64,000 nt of DNA from Chinchilla lanigera. Lineage: Eukaryota > Chordata > Mammalia > Rodentia > Chinchillidae. The stretch is from positions 6,722,869 through 6,786,868 of the forward strand of contig NW_004955402.1 in assembly GCF_000276665.1 (NCBI RefSeq), in the 5' to 3' direction. Of this stretch, positions 36,100 to 46,637 are shown in pieces (within the stretch, counting starts at the first letter, position 1; each line of letters begins with the position of its first letter). The notes below the pieces were generated by a model. The model did no database searches and was not told where the DNA came from. It saw only the letters and a program-made list of their open reading frames with translations. Both the position numbers and the translations under genes were made by a program.

Positions 36100-36990
36100 C
36101 CTGAGTAAGCGTGGTGCTGGATGTGGGACGCTCACCTGAGGACTATTGCGAGCAACAGAAGAGGCAGAACTGGAGAAGAAAAAGTGAGACTGCTGGGAGC
36201 AGAGAAAGGCTGTTGGGAGCTGGTAGAAGCTGTAAGGAGCTGTTGGTTCTGTTGGAGGAGCTTGTCATGCTGGCTTTCCTGATGAGCTTGGCTGTTTTCA
36301 TCTTCCATGGAGCTTGGGACCTCACTGGCACCGAGAATAGATTTGATTCAGTTTGGGGGAGCTCTGGTCCTCACTCTAAGCATTGATTCCTGGCTCTGGA
36401 GGGGGAGAAGGTACACAGCTCAGTCTCCTGATGAAGCTTGTTGCATTGGCTTCCCTGATGGGAACTCAGGTTTCCTGATCATCGGAGGGCTCAGGACCTC
36501 ACTGCTGCTGAGGATGGCTGTGGTACCTTTTGGGGAGCTCTGGTTCTTACTTTGCATGTTGCTTCCTGGCTCCAGTGCAGATCCCTCTGCCTGCTAACAC
36601 AGATCCTTCATACCGCTGGCACAGACTTCCTAGATTCCACCACTGACCTTTGGGCCTTCACAATGCAGATCTGTGAAACAGGTCTGCATGAGATATTTTT
36701 ATGGGCTCTGGGCCTCCAGTTGGATTTGTGGCAGGTGTTGTTATGAGTTCTAGGTCTTCAGCTGGACTCACGCAGGACATTTCCATGGGATCCACACCCT
36801 CAGCTAGATTCCTTGGTCTTAGTGTGTGAACAGATTTCCTGCACTCTTTTGTATATCATTCTTTGGGTGACTGTTATAAACAATCTTATAAAATATGTGT
36901 CCTATATGATATTGTTCCCCTTCCAAAAAAACCCCAAACCAAACTACAGAGTTTCTACCTGGCTATTGCTAGTGACCTCAAGTGACCCAA
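36100..36990 (+). mobile_element. Unidentified LTR-like block with two levels of internal tandem repeat
   Basis: About 0.9 kb of non-coding sequence with an internally repeated design. Two diverged units with 176-base period lie at about 36261-36436 and 36437-36612; both contain a CTTG..GGCTTYCCTGATG start, GGACCTCACTG and GGGGAGCTCTGGT. Three units with 42-base period follow at 36701, 36743 and 36785, each beginning ATGRG. A string of ATAAA motifs follows (36885-36900). Repeats of this kind in front of a polyadenylation-like region are common in retroviral LTRs, so I suggest a solo LTR, but I recognise no family and found no clear TG...CA ends, primer-binding site or viral gene. Orientation is a guess. 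Confidence 0.4.
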
Positions 36991-37097
36991 GACTCAGAAC
37001 CCAGTGATAACTTTAGACCAGTCTACAAGAGGCTGGAGAGAAAGACTGCATTTTTTTTGGCAAGGCTTGATTTGATGAGTCCACCAGCCTTCCTACT

Positions 37098-37122
37098 GTA
37101 CTGTACTGTACTGTACTGCATT
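37098..37122. repeat. (TACTG)n simple repeat
   Basis: Four to five units of CTGTA, followed by a degraded GCATTGCATT. Confidence 0.95.
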
Positions 37123-37129
37123 GCATTTT

Positions 37130-40100
37130 TGGACCCTTTCCTTGGACCCTAACCCCTTCCACAGAGCCTTCAATTCAGATCCCAAACCACTAGCACCAGA
37201 AAGATGGAGCATCCACCTCTTGTCCTTTAGTTCTTCTCAGAAAGGGGACTGGACATGGGGCCAGCAGCCTACAATCCAGGTCGGTGGCCACCCCCAGGAA
37301 GCCAGACTTCTGGAAAGAAGAGGCAGCCCCCATCCAGGAACCTGCAGGTGGATTATTTTTTCCTGCTCCCAAATGCAAACCTAGAGAGGAAGATTGGAGT
37401 GAATAACCCTTGAGAAAGAAAAAATTCTTCCCTTAATCAATAAACCTTGATTCAAGCAAATGATTTCTAAATTAACAGTGGAATACCAACAAAACTATGC
37501 AAAAAGACCCCTTAATCTCCCTAGCAGAAACAGAATCTTCAGGACAAATAGCACTGTGCACATGGAAAGAACTTGCCATTTCCCCAACCTGAGTCGTAAA
37601 GAACTAGATATAGATCTGGTCTTGCTGCAAGCGACTGAGAGTTACATTTTCCTGTCCGTTTCCTCCACCACACTCTATTCTACAGACAGGCAGAGGCCAG
37701 CCGAGTTTTTCTCATTCTGTGTTCAGTTCCTGGCTCAGGGAGTGCTCTCTGGAGTCACAAGAGATGGGGCGGCAGTGTAGGAAGAGTGAAGCCTCTGAGG
37801 TCAAAAGACATAAGTGCACCGAATATTAATGTACAGGAGTGAACGAGTGAACCCCAGCGTGTGAGAATTCATCATGCGGTGGTCCGTTTTCTTGACCCCT
37901 CTCCAAGTGCCAAGGTCAGATGTGTTTACATGACCTAAGGAGACTTGGCATCTGGATATGAGTTGTAGAGGCCACTTGGGAAGTAAGCTGGACCTTAACT
38001 TCTGTCCACTTCCCTTGCTCTGTCACCCTGCCCTTCAAATACTCCTGCAGCGGGAATCAGCCTGGGCCACCTGGTGTCTGCAGTGCATTGCAGGTGCATG
38101 GTTTCCAAGTTGAGCCGGTATTTTTTTTGCTCTGTTTCTGTTTCTAAGGACCTGTGTGGTGACTGATATCCGTGTTCTACATCTCTGGCCAGTTAGTGCC
38201 CAGCATCAGGTGGTCCGATGGACGTGGAGCTTAGCGATGGAGACGCCTACTCACACGTTTGGCACACTGGTCAGGTGTGTGCCTCACTCCTGCTTTTGTT
38301 CTGGTTTTATCTGTGAGATCAGCTAGACAGAGACCAGACCCATCTCCTTCAGATGTGGCCCCGACCTGCTCCTCCGGTCCCAATGCATAATTTTGCCCCA
38401 GCAGCAGCCACACCCGCTTCTGCCCCATGGGAAGCCTATGAGGTGGAGAATTTCCCTCCACCTCCCCCAGAAGAGCAGAGTCCAAGCTCTTCTGCGCGGG
38501 GCTGAGCAGCTCTCCCTCTTGGGACCAATATCACGGCTTCCCCCTGGCACAGCCTAGTGGGGCTCGTTCTCATCTGCCACCCAGGGCGAGTGTGAGCGCT
38601 TTTGCTGATGTTGTTGGCTGGATCTCCAAAAGGATGGATGCTGAAGGGAACGTGCTCCCTCCTGCCATCTGGGGGAGGTGGGATGTCATGTGCTCTTGGT
38701 TTGGGTTGAACCATTCCATCCCCTACCACCTTACGCTGCTGCTGTGATAACCCTCGTCGGCAAGTGGACACCAAGGTGCTTAGAGCCGTGCACGTAGCCA
38801 CGTGGGAAGGTAACACAGGAAGGTGTGCAGGGGCCTTCCAGACCCTCCTAGGCAATTTTCCACTTGTATGGCGAGCCTGGGGGTGTTTAGAGTCTTCCAT
38901 GTCAGCCCTCCCTGTGGGAGACATATGGGTGCAAAAGTAATCCGAGAGGCAGTGGCAGGGGTGTGCAGAGTAAGAGCCAAGGGCCCAAGCTGGAGGACTG
39001 TAGACCGGTGAACAAGATGAACTGTAAAGGAGGCCGAGATGGTGGGAGCTCCCCAGCGCCTTCCTGGATGCCATGCTACAGGCTACCTTCAGAAAAGCAG
39101 TGTTCTTATACAGTTCTGAATTATTACTATAATAATTAACTTACATTAAATGTAATCCTCTGTCCAAAAGTAGGATTAAACTGCTGTTCACATTTTCAGA
39201 AAGGAGAATGTGGAAAGTAATGCATTCTTACGTGGTTTGTCTGGGCTGGGGTAAGCAAATATTCCAATTCTGCCCCAGATGTTGCTTTCTAAACACCTTC
39301 TACATCCTTCATTAATAAATAATCAATTATTTAATTATAAAAACGGGTGCTCAGGGCCTACCCAATCATATTGAGATACCAGGAAACAAGCGTCCCAGTT
39401 CATTCCAGAGCGTGCCCAGGTCTGGAAACCATCTTTGAGGGACACTTTTCATTCCTCTGCTTTAGGAAGGTGTGTGCTCGAAAACGAAGCGGGTGACTTC
39501 TCCTTCCCAGGCACAGACCAAGGGAACGGGAAGAAGGCAGCCGAGAACAACTCCCGGGGGTCCCATCAGCCTAACCGTGCGGAGCCAGTGCTGATGGGAA
39601 GACTGAGCCTGCCTGTTTCGGCGCCAGCTTCCAAGCCCAGAGCTTGCTGCCCAGTCAGTGCCAGGAGGAGGTGAGGGGAGCTCTGGCATTGACACGTTTG
39701 TAGATCTAGACTCGACGCTGGGCACAAGGTCCTGGTGGACCCTTGGAGGAAAATATGGGCAGCTGTGGAGATAATTCTGGAGCTGGGTACACAGGCCCTT
39801 GCCCGGGGGGCTCCAGAGGAGAACCATTTGGACCAGCCTTTGCGTGACCATGACAACAGGGTGGGCAGTTTCCAAAACCATGAAGAAGCACTCGGTACCA
39901 GGCTATTGTTGGTGTTCTTCCTCAATCCTGATGCTCAGCTTCTTCCAGATGCTCAGAGAAATGTCTCAAGGCTCTCTGGACTCTCCTCACTCCATGTCTT
40001 ACTGTCACCCGAAAGTGGCATCAGTCTCCCACAGCATCTGGGTCTGTCCCCTTGGACCCGGGAGAGCAGGCACAGAGCGATTACAGAGGACCTAACCCTG

Positions 40101-41439
40101 AGGTCAGCAGCAGAGTCGCAGGCCACAGTGTCCACGTCAGTGCCCTTGCCGCGGCCGTCAGGCTGGGCCCCAGCACCCCCGATGAAGAACACGCTCCTTG
40201 CTGCAAGTTCAAGGGCAGTACACAGGCTGTGCGTCCGGTCCCCCTCGCAGGATGTTGAGTGCTAAAAACAAACTAATGCAAACTTCTAAAATAAGCTACG
40301 CCAAAAGCAGCTCAAGAAATGAGAGTGATGATTTCATGTGAGGATATCTTAAAATGTGGACCACCTGGACAAATATTTCCACATAGAAGAAGGCAGTAGG
40401 GTCAGCAGAGAGCCAGACACACCACAGTCACTCCCGCTGTGTCGCAGTTGCTGCTGTCATTAAATGAGAGCTTTATACATAAGCAGCTGATGTTTGCACA
40501 CATGGACTTGGCCGGGTCTACTTTTGGTTGTGTCTTACAATGTGGCCATATGTTGGGCAGGATGCCGCCCAGTGACCCCGCATCCACTGCCACTGGAGAG
40601 ACCGCACGCTTGAAAACTAGCACCGCCTTTCTGCTGAGCCGTCTAGCAATTAGTGTGACAAGTGGACTAGTTTCAGAAATGTTCAGATAGATGTTTGGGG
40701 AAGTTTCGTGTCTAGAGTACTCATCCTGAGGGAGAAAGATAGAATGTGCAAAAGAAATTCATCTGTTCAGTGCTCCTTGCACTGTCTTCTGATAGACGCT
40801 TTGCTGAACACCATAGGGAGGCTGTGCTCCAGTACACGGCAAAGATCCACTGCATGGAATGTAAAGTTCAGCTGAGAGGAGTAAATCTGGTTTGTGTCAC
40901 TGTTTCTGCTGCTAAAACGTGCTCATCCTAGGGAGTATAAACTGTCCATGCGGCTTCCTCCACTCCCAGGGACGTATCAGTAGAGCCCCCTCTCTAGGGA
41001 AGTCTGAAAGGGACTGAGCGGAACAGGGGTGCTCCCTGCTGCCTCCCCAACAATGTGGCTGGACTAGAGGTGATTGCTGAGTACTGCCATGTGGGTTTGC
41101 ACTGGGGAAAAACCTCAAGTTCAGTTCTGATTTTTGAACACCACACCTCAGCTCTCTGGTGAGCTTCTGTCTTCTGATGCAGACACGGTCACCTAAAGCC
41201 ACTGCCAGAGTAGTCAGGGCTGTGGAATGCACTGGGTCACGGAGTTCATTTTAGGTTCATGTGCAAATCCATGGGGTTCTTACCCTTCCCCGTCTCACTG
41301 AGAGGTCTGCATATAGTGTGGGGCCAGGTAGGTGAACAACCTTACTTTCCACTGAGTTCCTTCTACCTAAAAAGGAGATTATACCAAAGCAGCAATAACA
41401 GTGAGGCGGCTCTGCATAGAAATCGCTAAGCATCCTCCA
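37130..41439. other. GC-richer unique sequence, no gene recognised
   Basis: The longest stretch of non-repeat DNA in the right half. It contains several open frames of 120-212 codons, notably 38436-39074 (minus) and 39735-40265 (plus). They overlap frames on the opposite strand and show no domain, transmembrane pattern or recognisable exon. CpG content is moderate near 39470-39640 and 40130-40250. If a gene lies close by, this is the likeliest place for an unrecognised exon, but nothing here supports one directly. Confidence 0.4.
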
Positions 41440-41700
41440 ACAGGTGGGTAAGGCCCTGCTCTCTGGAGCGCACTGCCTGGGTTTAGCCGCATCTCCTGCC
41501 CGGCCAGCTCATCTACTGTGAACAAGTTATTAACGTGTCTGCGGCTCAGTTTCTCTGTCTGTACTCTTGGTATTGTCAGTATGAAGGGACCTCAGGCAGT
41601 TGCAGTAGTTGGTGCCGTGCTGCACACAGGAATGCTTCTACACAAGCAAGCTCTTATGAGCATCCTCATTATTAAATTCTCATTGTCATTATCACTGAGA
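41440..41700 (+). mobile_element. MIR
   Basis: CACTGCCTGGGTTTAGCCGC, CAGCTCATCTACTGTGAACA, AGTTATTAACGTGTCTGCGG, CTCAGTTTCTCTGTCTGTAC and TCAGTATGAAGGGACCTC follow the sense MIR order (GGGTTCGAATCCC, AGCTGTGTGACC, AAGTTACTTAACCTCTCTG, CTCAGTTTCCTCATCTGTAA). Confidence 0.75.
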
Positions 41701-42520
41701 CACCTTTACCTCTCTCTTCATTTGTCCTAAAAATAACAAATCAGAGCGATTGATTTCGACCTCCTTTCCCACATGATCTTCCTAATACAGAGGTGGCCGT
41801 GCATTGGCAGGAGATATTTGCCAGGGCCCTCAACGGGTCCCTGGGGCCACTGCCGGCACTGAACATGTCTGTAGGCACTGTGATACTGTGACAGCTCGTC
41901 TGATAACTGAGGTGGCTGCTGACTGAGTGACGAGGGTAGTGTAGCCAGCATGGATTCACATCCGGGCAGGGGATGGAGCACGGTGGCATGCTTCTCCGTG
42001 CTTCTCAGGAGTGTGTGCAGATTGTGAGTTATGATATGTGTATTTCTGGGTTTCTCCTGTTAGTACTTTCAGACTGTGGTTTGCTGCTGGTAACAGAAAC
42101 TGCAAAAATAAAGCTGCAGATAAAGGCTGACTGCTGGATTTTTAAGAAGCATAACGAACTTCCTGCCTGAGGCAGGCGATAAATAGATCTCCAAGTTCGA
42201 ATGCTCCTCCTGAGAAGGATGCCGGGAAGGTCAAAACAGCCACAGTTCCACAGCCAGAGGCAGTTAGTTGTCAAAAGGTCTTGTTCCACAAGCCACATAC
42301 GCAGCTGCTTCAGTAGAGAACTACAAGGGTGTCAGTGCAGTCAGGTGAGATCAGCAAATGTCTTGGGCCAGAACTAGACACTCATGCAGTGTCTAGTTCT
42401 GGATACTCATGCAGAGCAGGAAGGAACAGAAATAGCCACGTGGATGAGGGGAGGAAACGTAAACTCTGAAATGACACCGAATGCAGAAAAGTGCAAACAG
42501 GAGAGGGACATTTAGGAAGG
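41701..42520. other. Unique sequence with a perfect hairpin
   Basis: No gene recognised. It contains a 14-bp perfect inverted repeat at 42368-42402, described separately. Confidence 0.45.
42368..42402. repeat. Perfect 14-bp inverted repeat (hairpin)
   Basis: CCAGAACTAGACAC (42368-42381) and its exact reverse complement (42389-42402) flank a 7-base loop TCATGCA. The loop text, as ACTCATGCAG, recurs directly at 42405-42414. This arrangement suggests a templated rearrangement rather than a known element. Confidence 0.95.
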
Positions 42521-42866
42521 GGGAATTCCTGGAATACTACTCTGCCTTAAAGAGGGATAAACTTAAGTAAATTGTAGGAAAAAGGAAGCAGCTTGAGACC
42601 ATAATTTTAAGTGAAATAAGTCAGACACACAAGTGTAAATATCCATGGTTTCTCTTATATAAAAAATCCAAAGTGTAACTAGAGATAAACCATAGGAAAT
42701 AGGGATATAGATCTTTCTCAAATGGGACCAAGAGATGCAGGGACGGGGAGAGGGGTGGAAAGAGAATGGAAAAAGAATTGAGACGTGTTGGGTACATGCA
42801 CCAACTCCTCACAAGAAATATAATATCATGTATGACAGACATGTACTGATAAAAATTTTGAAAAGA
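42521..42866 (+). mobile_element. L1 3' end
   Basis: TGGAATACTACTCTGCCTTA, GTGAAATAAGTCAGACACAC, CCATGGTTTCTCTTATATAA, a purine-rich 3' UTR (42725-42780), CATGTATGACAGACATGTAC and TGATAAAAATTTTG. It is 5'-truncated in ORF2 and ends at its A-rich tail, into which an ID SINE has inserted. Same lineage as 59985-60350 and 62450-62700. Confidence 0.85.
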
Positions 42867-42875
42867 GAAAATCCC

Positions 42876-42988
42876 GAAGTTGGAGCCAAGGATGCATCTC
42901 AGTGGCAAAAGCACCTGCCTGGCAAGCACAAGGTCTTGAGTTTGATTCCTGGTAGCAAAAAATAAAACCTGAAACAAATTTTAAAAAA
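42876..42988 (+). mobile_element. ID SINE with target-site duplication
   Basis: GGATGCATCTCAGTGGCAAA, GCACCTGCCTGGCAAGCACA and TTGAGTTTGATTCCTGGTAG form the ID body, followed by an A-rich tail. GAAAATCCC at 42867-42875 is repeated exactly at 42989-42997, giving the target-site duplication. The target is the A-rich tail of the preceding L1. Confidence 0.92.
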
Positions 42989-43076
42989 GAAAATCCCAAA
43001 ACAGTTGAGCACATCTTGAAGGTCTTTTGCTTTCTATGACTCTAAATTCCAAACATCTTAGCTTTAGGACAACAGC

Positions 43077-43372
43077 CAGTCCTCGTTTAATGACAGAGTC
43101 CCATTCCTGCGCACGAGTCTCTAAGTGAGGAACTGTCCGTAGTATGTACTTTACAATACTCAGAACAAAGAAATGGTCAGAGGAAGCTCCACCTCAGGAC
43201 TTTGCTTTGATTTGAGTGGCCCTTACGTGCAGTGCCATGATGGATAACAGAACAGGAAGCTGCAGTGCTGGGCTGTAAAAAAGGCTTCCACGAGGCCGCA
43301 CTGCCGCGCACGTTCCTGCATCATAGTCCAAACAACCATTAAATGAGTAGGTCATTAAATGAGGAATATCTG
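43077..43372 (+). mobile_element. Tigger-like MITE
   Basis: Terminal inverted repeats are visible: CCTCGTTTAATGAC near the left end and GTCATTAAATGAGG near the right end match at 13 of 14 positions as reverse complements. The left end CAGTCCTCGTTTAATG and the right end ATATCTG followed by TA fit Tigger-type termini (CAG...CTG with TA target). The roughly 295-base interior encodes nothing. Confidence 0.65.
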
Positions 43373-44231
43373 TATAGTACTAGAATAGGAAGAAACTCTT
43401 ACGTTGTTGTAGAAATGAACAAAAATCTAAATGATCCTATTTTCATTTTTAAAAACACTCATGCTGTTTAATGATACAAGGTACAATGTATGTATTATAC
43501 TTTGTAGTCCTCAGTAATAAGTACACATGCTGGCAAGTCTATTAGTTTAATATAGTGGAGCTTCATATTCAGATAGTCTATGAATATAAAGGAATAATTC
43601 AGACTTGCTTTCTGTGTCCTATTGATAGAATTTTTTTAAGCATCACAACTCTAAATGATACACATAACTGAAGACCTAGCATTTCAAACGTCTGCTGATA
43701 TGACGAAAATTTATTTAGGGTGCAAAATCACAGCCAGCTGCTTGGTTCGTATGCCACAATGACACATTTATGACTCACACGGACCCAACAGCCATACATC
43801 ACATGTAATGGAGATATTTCATGTGTTCACTTAGCAAATATTTATTTTGCTAGACATTGGTGGTGATAAGCATGCTGATATGTGCTCATTTGAGTCTAAC
43901 ACGTGCCCCAATTTAGACTCCTTTTTCTCAATCTTTCAGTGCAACTGTTTAAACAAAAAGACAATCATATGTTCCTCCATCAAGCCACTGGCTTCCCCCA
44001 AATTGTAAAATCTACACTGTTTCTCACCCACTTTTACCCGCTAGTTTCAGCATCTGTTGATTGTTCTCGCCTACGTTAGTTATTAACAACACGTGTGAGC
44101 TCCTAACGATGGAAGCATTATTACTTCTGAACCCACTGACTGAGATTCCTTAGTGGAGTAAGGAAGTTTTCTTTCTCATATGTTTATTTATTATTAACTA
44201 TGCATTCTTATTTTATTCCATTGTTATTCAT
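43373..44231. other. AT-rich unique sequence with a possible L2 scrap
   Basis: No gene recognised. TTCACTTAGCAAATATTTAT at 43825-43850 looks like an antisense L2/MIR 3' scrap. Confidence 0.4.
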
Positions 44232-44650
44232 ATTATGGTTTGGGTCTAGCTGGCCCTGCAAAACCTCATGCAGTCATGGGCAGGTCTTTTTCAGAGCCCC
44301 GCCCATGGCCAGATCTAGAATATGTGATTGATTCAGGGTGCAATGCTGGGATTAAGGGTGCAGGATTAAGGATGTGGTGTTACTAAATCCACCCACTGAT
44401 TGGTTTGGCACCACTCTAATCATGGTAGCCTGGATACAATACTAGGGACAAAAGAGGCGTGTCTTCTCCCGTGCTTGTTGCTTTTGCTACCTTCTGCCTG
44501 CCATGAATTATTCTCCTCTGCCCTGTGCCACCTTGCCTTGGAGCCAGCCAATTAGGAACTAAAACCTCCACAAACTCTGAGCCAAATAAACCTCTCCTCC
44601 TTTCACTTGGGGTGTTGGATATTTTCTCTCAGCTATGAGAAAAGTAAAAT
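44232..44650 (+). mobile_element. MaLR-type LTR
   Basis: TATGGTTTGGGTCTAGCTGG opens it (compare TATGGTTTGGATATG of MST/THE LTRs). It ends with TGAGCCAAATAAACCTCTCC and an antisense-free CTTTCACTTGGGGTG. The AATAAA at 44584 is the LTR polyadenylation signal. It is a solo LTR whose middle differs from primate consensus, so probably a rodent-branch MaLR. Confidence 0.7.
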
Positions 44651-45020
44651 TTTCTGAATTTCTTACCCCATATTTGATCAGGAGGAGGACCTTTGAGCAA
44701 ACTCCTGTGTCTTTCTGATGTAACCCATCACTTCTGAGCTTTTCCTTGCTTTCTGACAGTCCAGTGTACTGAGAGCTCACCTCATCCTCCCAGCCCTGGC
44801 CGTAGAGGAAGCCACTCCTCTGAGGAGCCCTGTCTCTTTGCAGTAGGAAGTTAGAGCCTGAGGCCTGGATGCTAGAGGCACTCTTTGCTACTAAGGTGGC
44901 CTCAGCACCAAGTCCTCTTAGGAGACAGACCAGGAAGTGTGTGAGTACGTACATGTAGGTGCTATAGACTTTCAAAATCCCTCCAAGACCCAAGGCACCT
45001 TTAAGGAGTGATGGAACCTT
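44651..45020. other. Unique sequence, no feature recognised
   Basis: A minus-strand open frame of 144 codons (44559-44993) begins here and runs into the LTR. It has no recognisable domain and is not called. Confidence 0.45.
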
Positions 45021-45172
45021 AAAGAGGCAGAGGCCTTACCCCGTATTCAGGAGGCTGAGGCAGGAGGATTACCCCATGACCATGAGGCCACCCTTGGCTA
45101 CATAATGAGTTCAAAGGCAGCCTGAGCTACATAGTGAGACCCTGTCTCAAAGAAACAGAACAATAACAAGAA
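45021..45172 (+). mobile_element. B1-type SINE
   Basis: CAGGAGGCTGAGGCAGGAGG, GGCTACATAATGAGTTCAAA, GCAGCCTGAGCTACATAGTG and GAGACCCTGTCTCAAAG, with a poorly preserved start. Confidence 0.85.
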
Positions 45173-45221
45173 ATGAGTTGGGGCTCAGTGGGGGAAGTTA
45201 AGTATTGGGGCAGGGGGTGCT

Positions 45222-45465
45222 ATGAGGGGAATAGTGGGACCTGGTCCCTTTCCTCCCTTCCTGTTCATGAGCTGATTGAGACTTGCCCACCAGATAGTCT
45301 CACCACAACATGAAGGCTTGCTATCGGCCTCAAGCAAGAGGGACAATCAGTCTTGGACTGAAGCCCCCTAACCTGTGAGCTGTGAACCAAAATAAACCTT
45401 TCTTCTCTTTAAGAGGTTTTATCTCAGGTCATTTGTTACATAGATAGCGAGCACTGACACACACA
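45222..45465 (+). mobile_element. MaLR-type LTR, 3' part
   Basis: GGGACCTGGTCCCTTTCCTC, TCAGTCTTGGACTGAAGCCC, CTGTGAGCTGTGAACCAAAA, TAAACCTTTCTTCTCTTTAA and TTATCTCAGGTCATTTGTTA are the 3' landmarks of a MaLR LTR, including its AATAAA. The 5' part is missing; the B1 lies just upstream. Confidence 0.65.
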
Positions 45466-45630
45466 TGCACACATGCGCACACACACTTCACCGTATCTAC
45501 AGCCTCCCATATCTTTGTATATATGAGGTGTGATCCAAACACACAGTGCATGTTTCAATTAAAAAATGTCATTACAGTAAAAGACAAATTGCTCTTAATT
45601 CCCCTCCAAAATTCCCACTTGCTTTGAATA

Positions 45631-45740
45631 CACTCATCTCATCATCCTTGGCACTTTCTGAAGCCATTCAGGAAGTTCTCTTTCCTGAGTATCTTTATGA
45701 GGTGTGATGGAAAATGCAGGGAATGCTGTTGCCAAGGGCC
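45631..45740 (+). repeat. Copy 1 of an unidentified 110-bp repeat
   Basis: Aligns without gaps to 53971-54080 with 82 of 110 identical bases by hand count. Shared text includes CACTTTCTG, CTCTTTC.TGAGT and GCCAAG.GCC. Similarity stops sharply at both ends. I do not recognise the family. Confidence 0.7.
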
Positions 45741-45886
45741 TAGCATGGAAAGCCAGGCTCGTACATACATGACACTGTGCTCATTCACCTCGCTACCCAG
45801 CTCTGGCACCGCGCAACTTCTGATTCTTCCCAAAGTCATACGGACCGTGAAAGGGAAGCATTTTGAATCCATTCAGGACAGTGAGG

Positions 45887-45978
45887 GCCGCAGTTATAGC
45901 TCAGTGGAATGGTGCCTGCTTGGCAAGCATTAGGTCCTAAGTTCAATTCCCAGTACCCAAAAGAAAAAACAAAAAAAA
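45887..45978 (+). mobile_element. ID SINE with 11-bp target-site duplication
   Basis: AGTTATAGCTCAGTGGAATG, GTGCCTGCTTGGCAAGCATT and AAGTTCAATTCCCAGTACCC give a complete ID, with an AAGAAAAAACAAAAAAAA tail. GGACAGTGAGG is present exactly at 45876-45886 and 45979-45989. The identical duplication and clean tail mark it as one of the younger insertions here. Confidence 0.95.
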
Positions 45979-45989
45979 GGACAGTGAGG

Positions 45990-46387
45990 CAGTCTGGACA
46001 GCTGAACTAAAGACATGAACGAAGAGGTGACGCCACACACTGTCAGAAGGGCAGGCTGCAGCACACAGCCTAGGGCTGGATTGGAATTGGAGGCAGTGCT
46101 CACTATCTATGTAACAAATGACCTCTCTGGACCATGATTACTTGTTGTGGGGCCCGGCCTTACCAGATGTTTAGCCGTGTCCTTGCTTCTATGCACAAGA
46201 TATAAGCAGCGCTTCCCCCACCGTGACAGTGGAACATGTATCTAGATATCACCAAGAGTCTTCTCGGAGCAAAACCTCCCCATACAGAGAATTGCTGGTG
46301 TAAGACCATGGTTTTTAGTAGATGATCGAACATATAGCAAATGCTTCAGTTAAAAATTGTTGCAGTAAAAGCCACATGGCCATTAAT
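45990..46387. other. Unique sequence, no feature recognised
   Basis: No coding signal or repeat recognised. Confidence 0.4.
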
Positions 46388-46560
46388 CCTTTTTTTTTCC
46401 TTGAGTGGGTTTTGGTTTGTTTGGCTTTTTTTTTTTTCTGTTTTTATTGTTTTGTTTTTACTTTTTATTTTTCCCTCCCTTCCTGTATCTCTTCCCTCTT
46501 CTTCTCCCTCTTCCTCTTCCTTTTCTCCTTCCCCTCTCCCACCCCTCCTCCCCCAGTTTG
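46388..46560. repeat. Polypyrimidine tract
   Basis: T-rich then C/T-rich sequence, almost purine-free from 46468 to 46556. Phe/Leu/Ser-rich open frames across it are compositional. Long homopyrimidine tracts can adopt triplex structures. Confidence 0.9.
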
Positions 46561-46604
46561 GACTTTAGCCTGAGGAAATACAAGCTCAGATGTCACTCAG
46601 TCCT

Positions 46605-46637
46605 TCAGGGTGTTTTCAGGGTGTTTTCAGGGTGTTT
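46605..46637. repeat. Three perfect 11-bp tandem units
   Basis: TCAGGGTGTTT is repeated three times exactly, then breaks off as TCACAAGG. Confidence 0.95.

Noticed and set aside
38436..39074. 212-codon minus-strand open frame, the longest without N
   Set aside because: Pro/Ser/Arg-rich, no domain or signal peptide, overlapped by frames on both strands in GC-rich DNA where long chance frames are expected.
39735..40265. 176-codon plus-strand open frame
   Set aside because: No recognisable family, and overlapping frames in other registers and on the minus strand; no splice-bounded exon logic.
42368..42402. microRNA precursor
   Set aside because: A 14-bp stem is too short for Drosha/Dicer processing; flanks do not extend the pairing.
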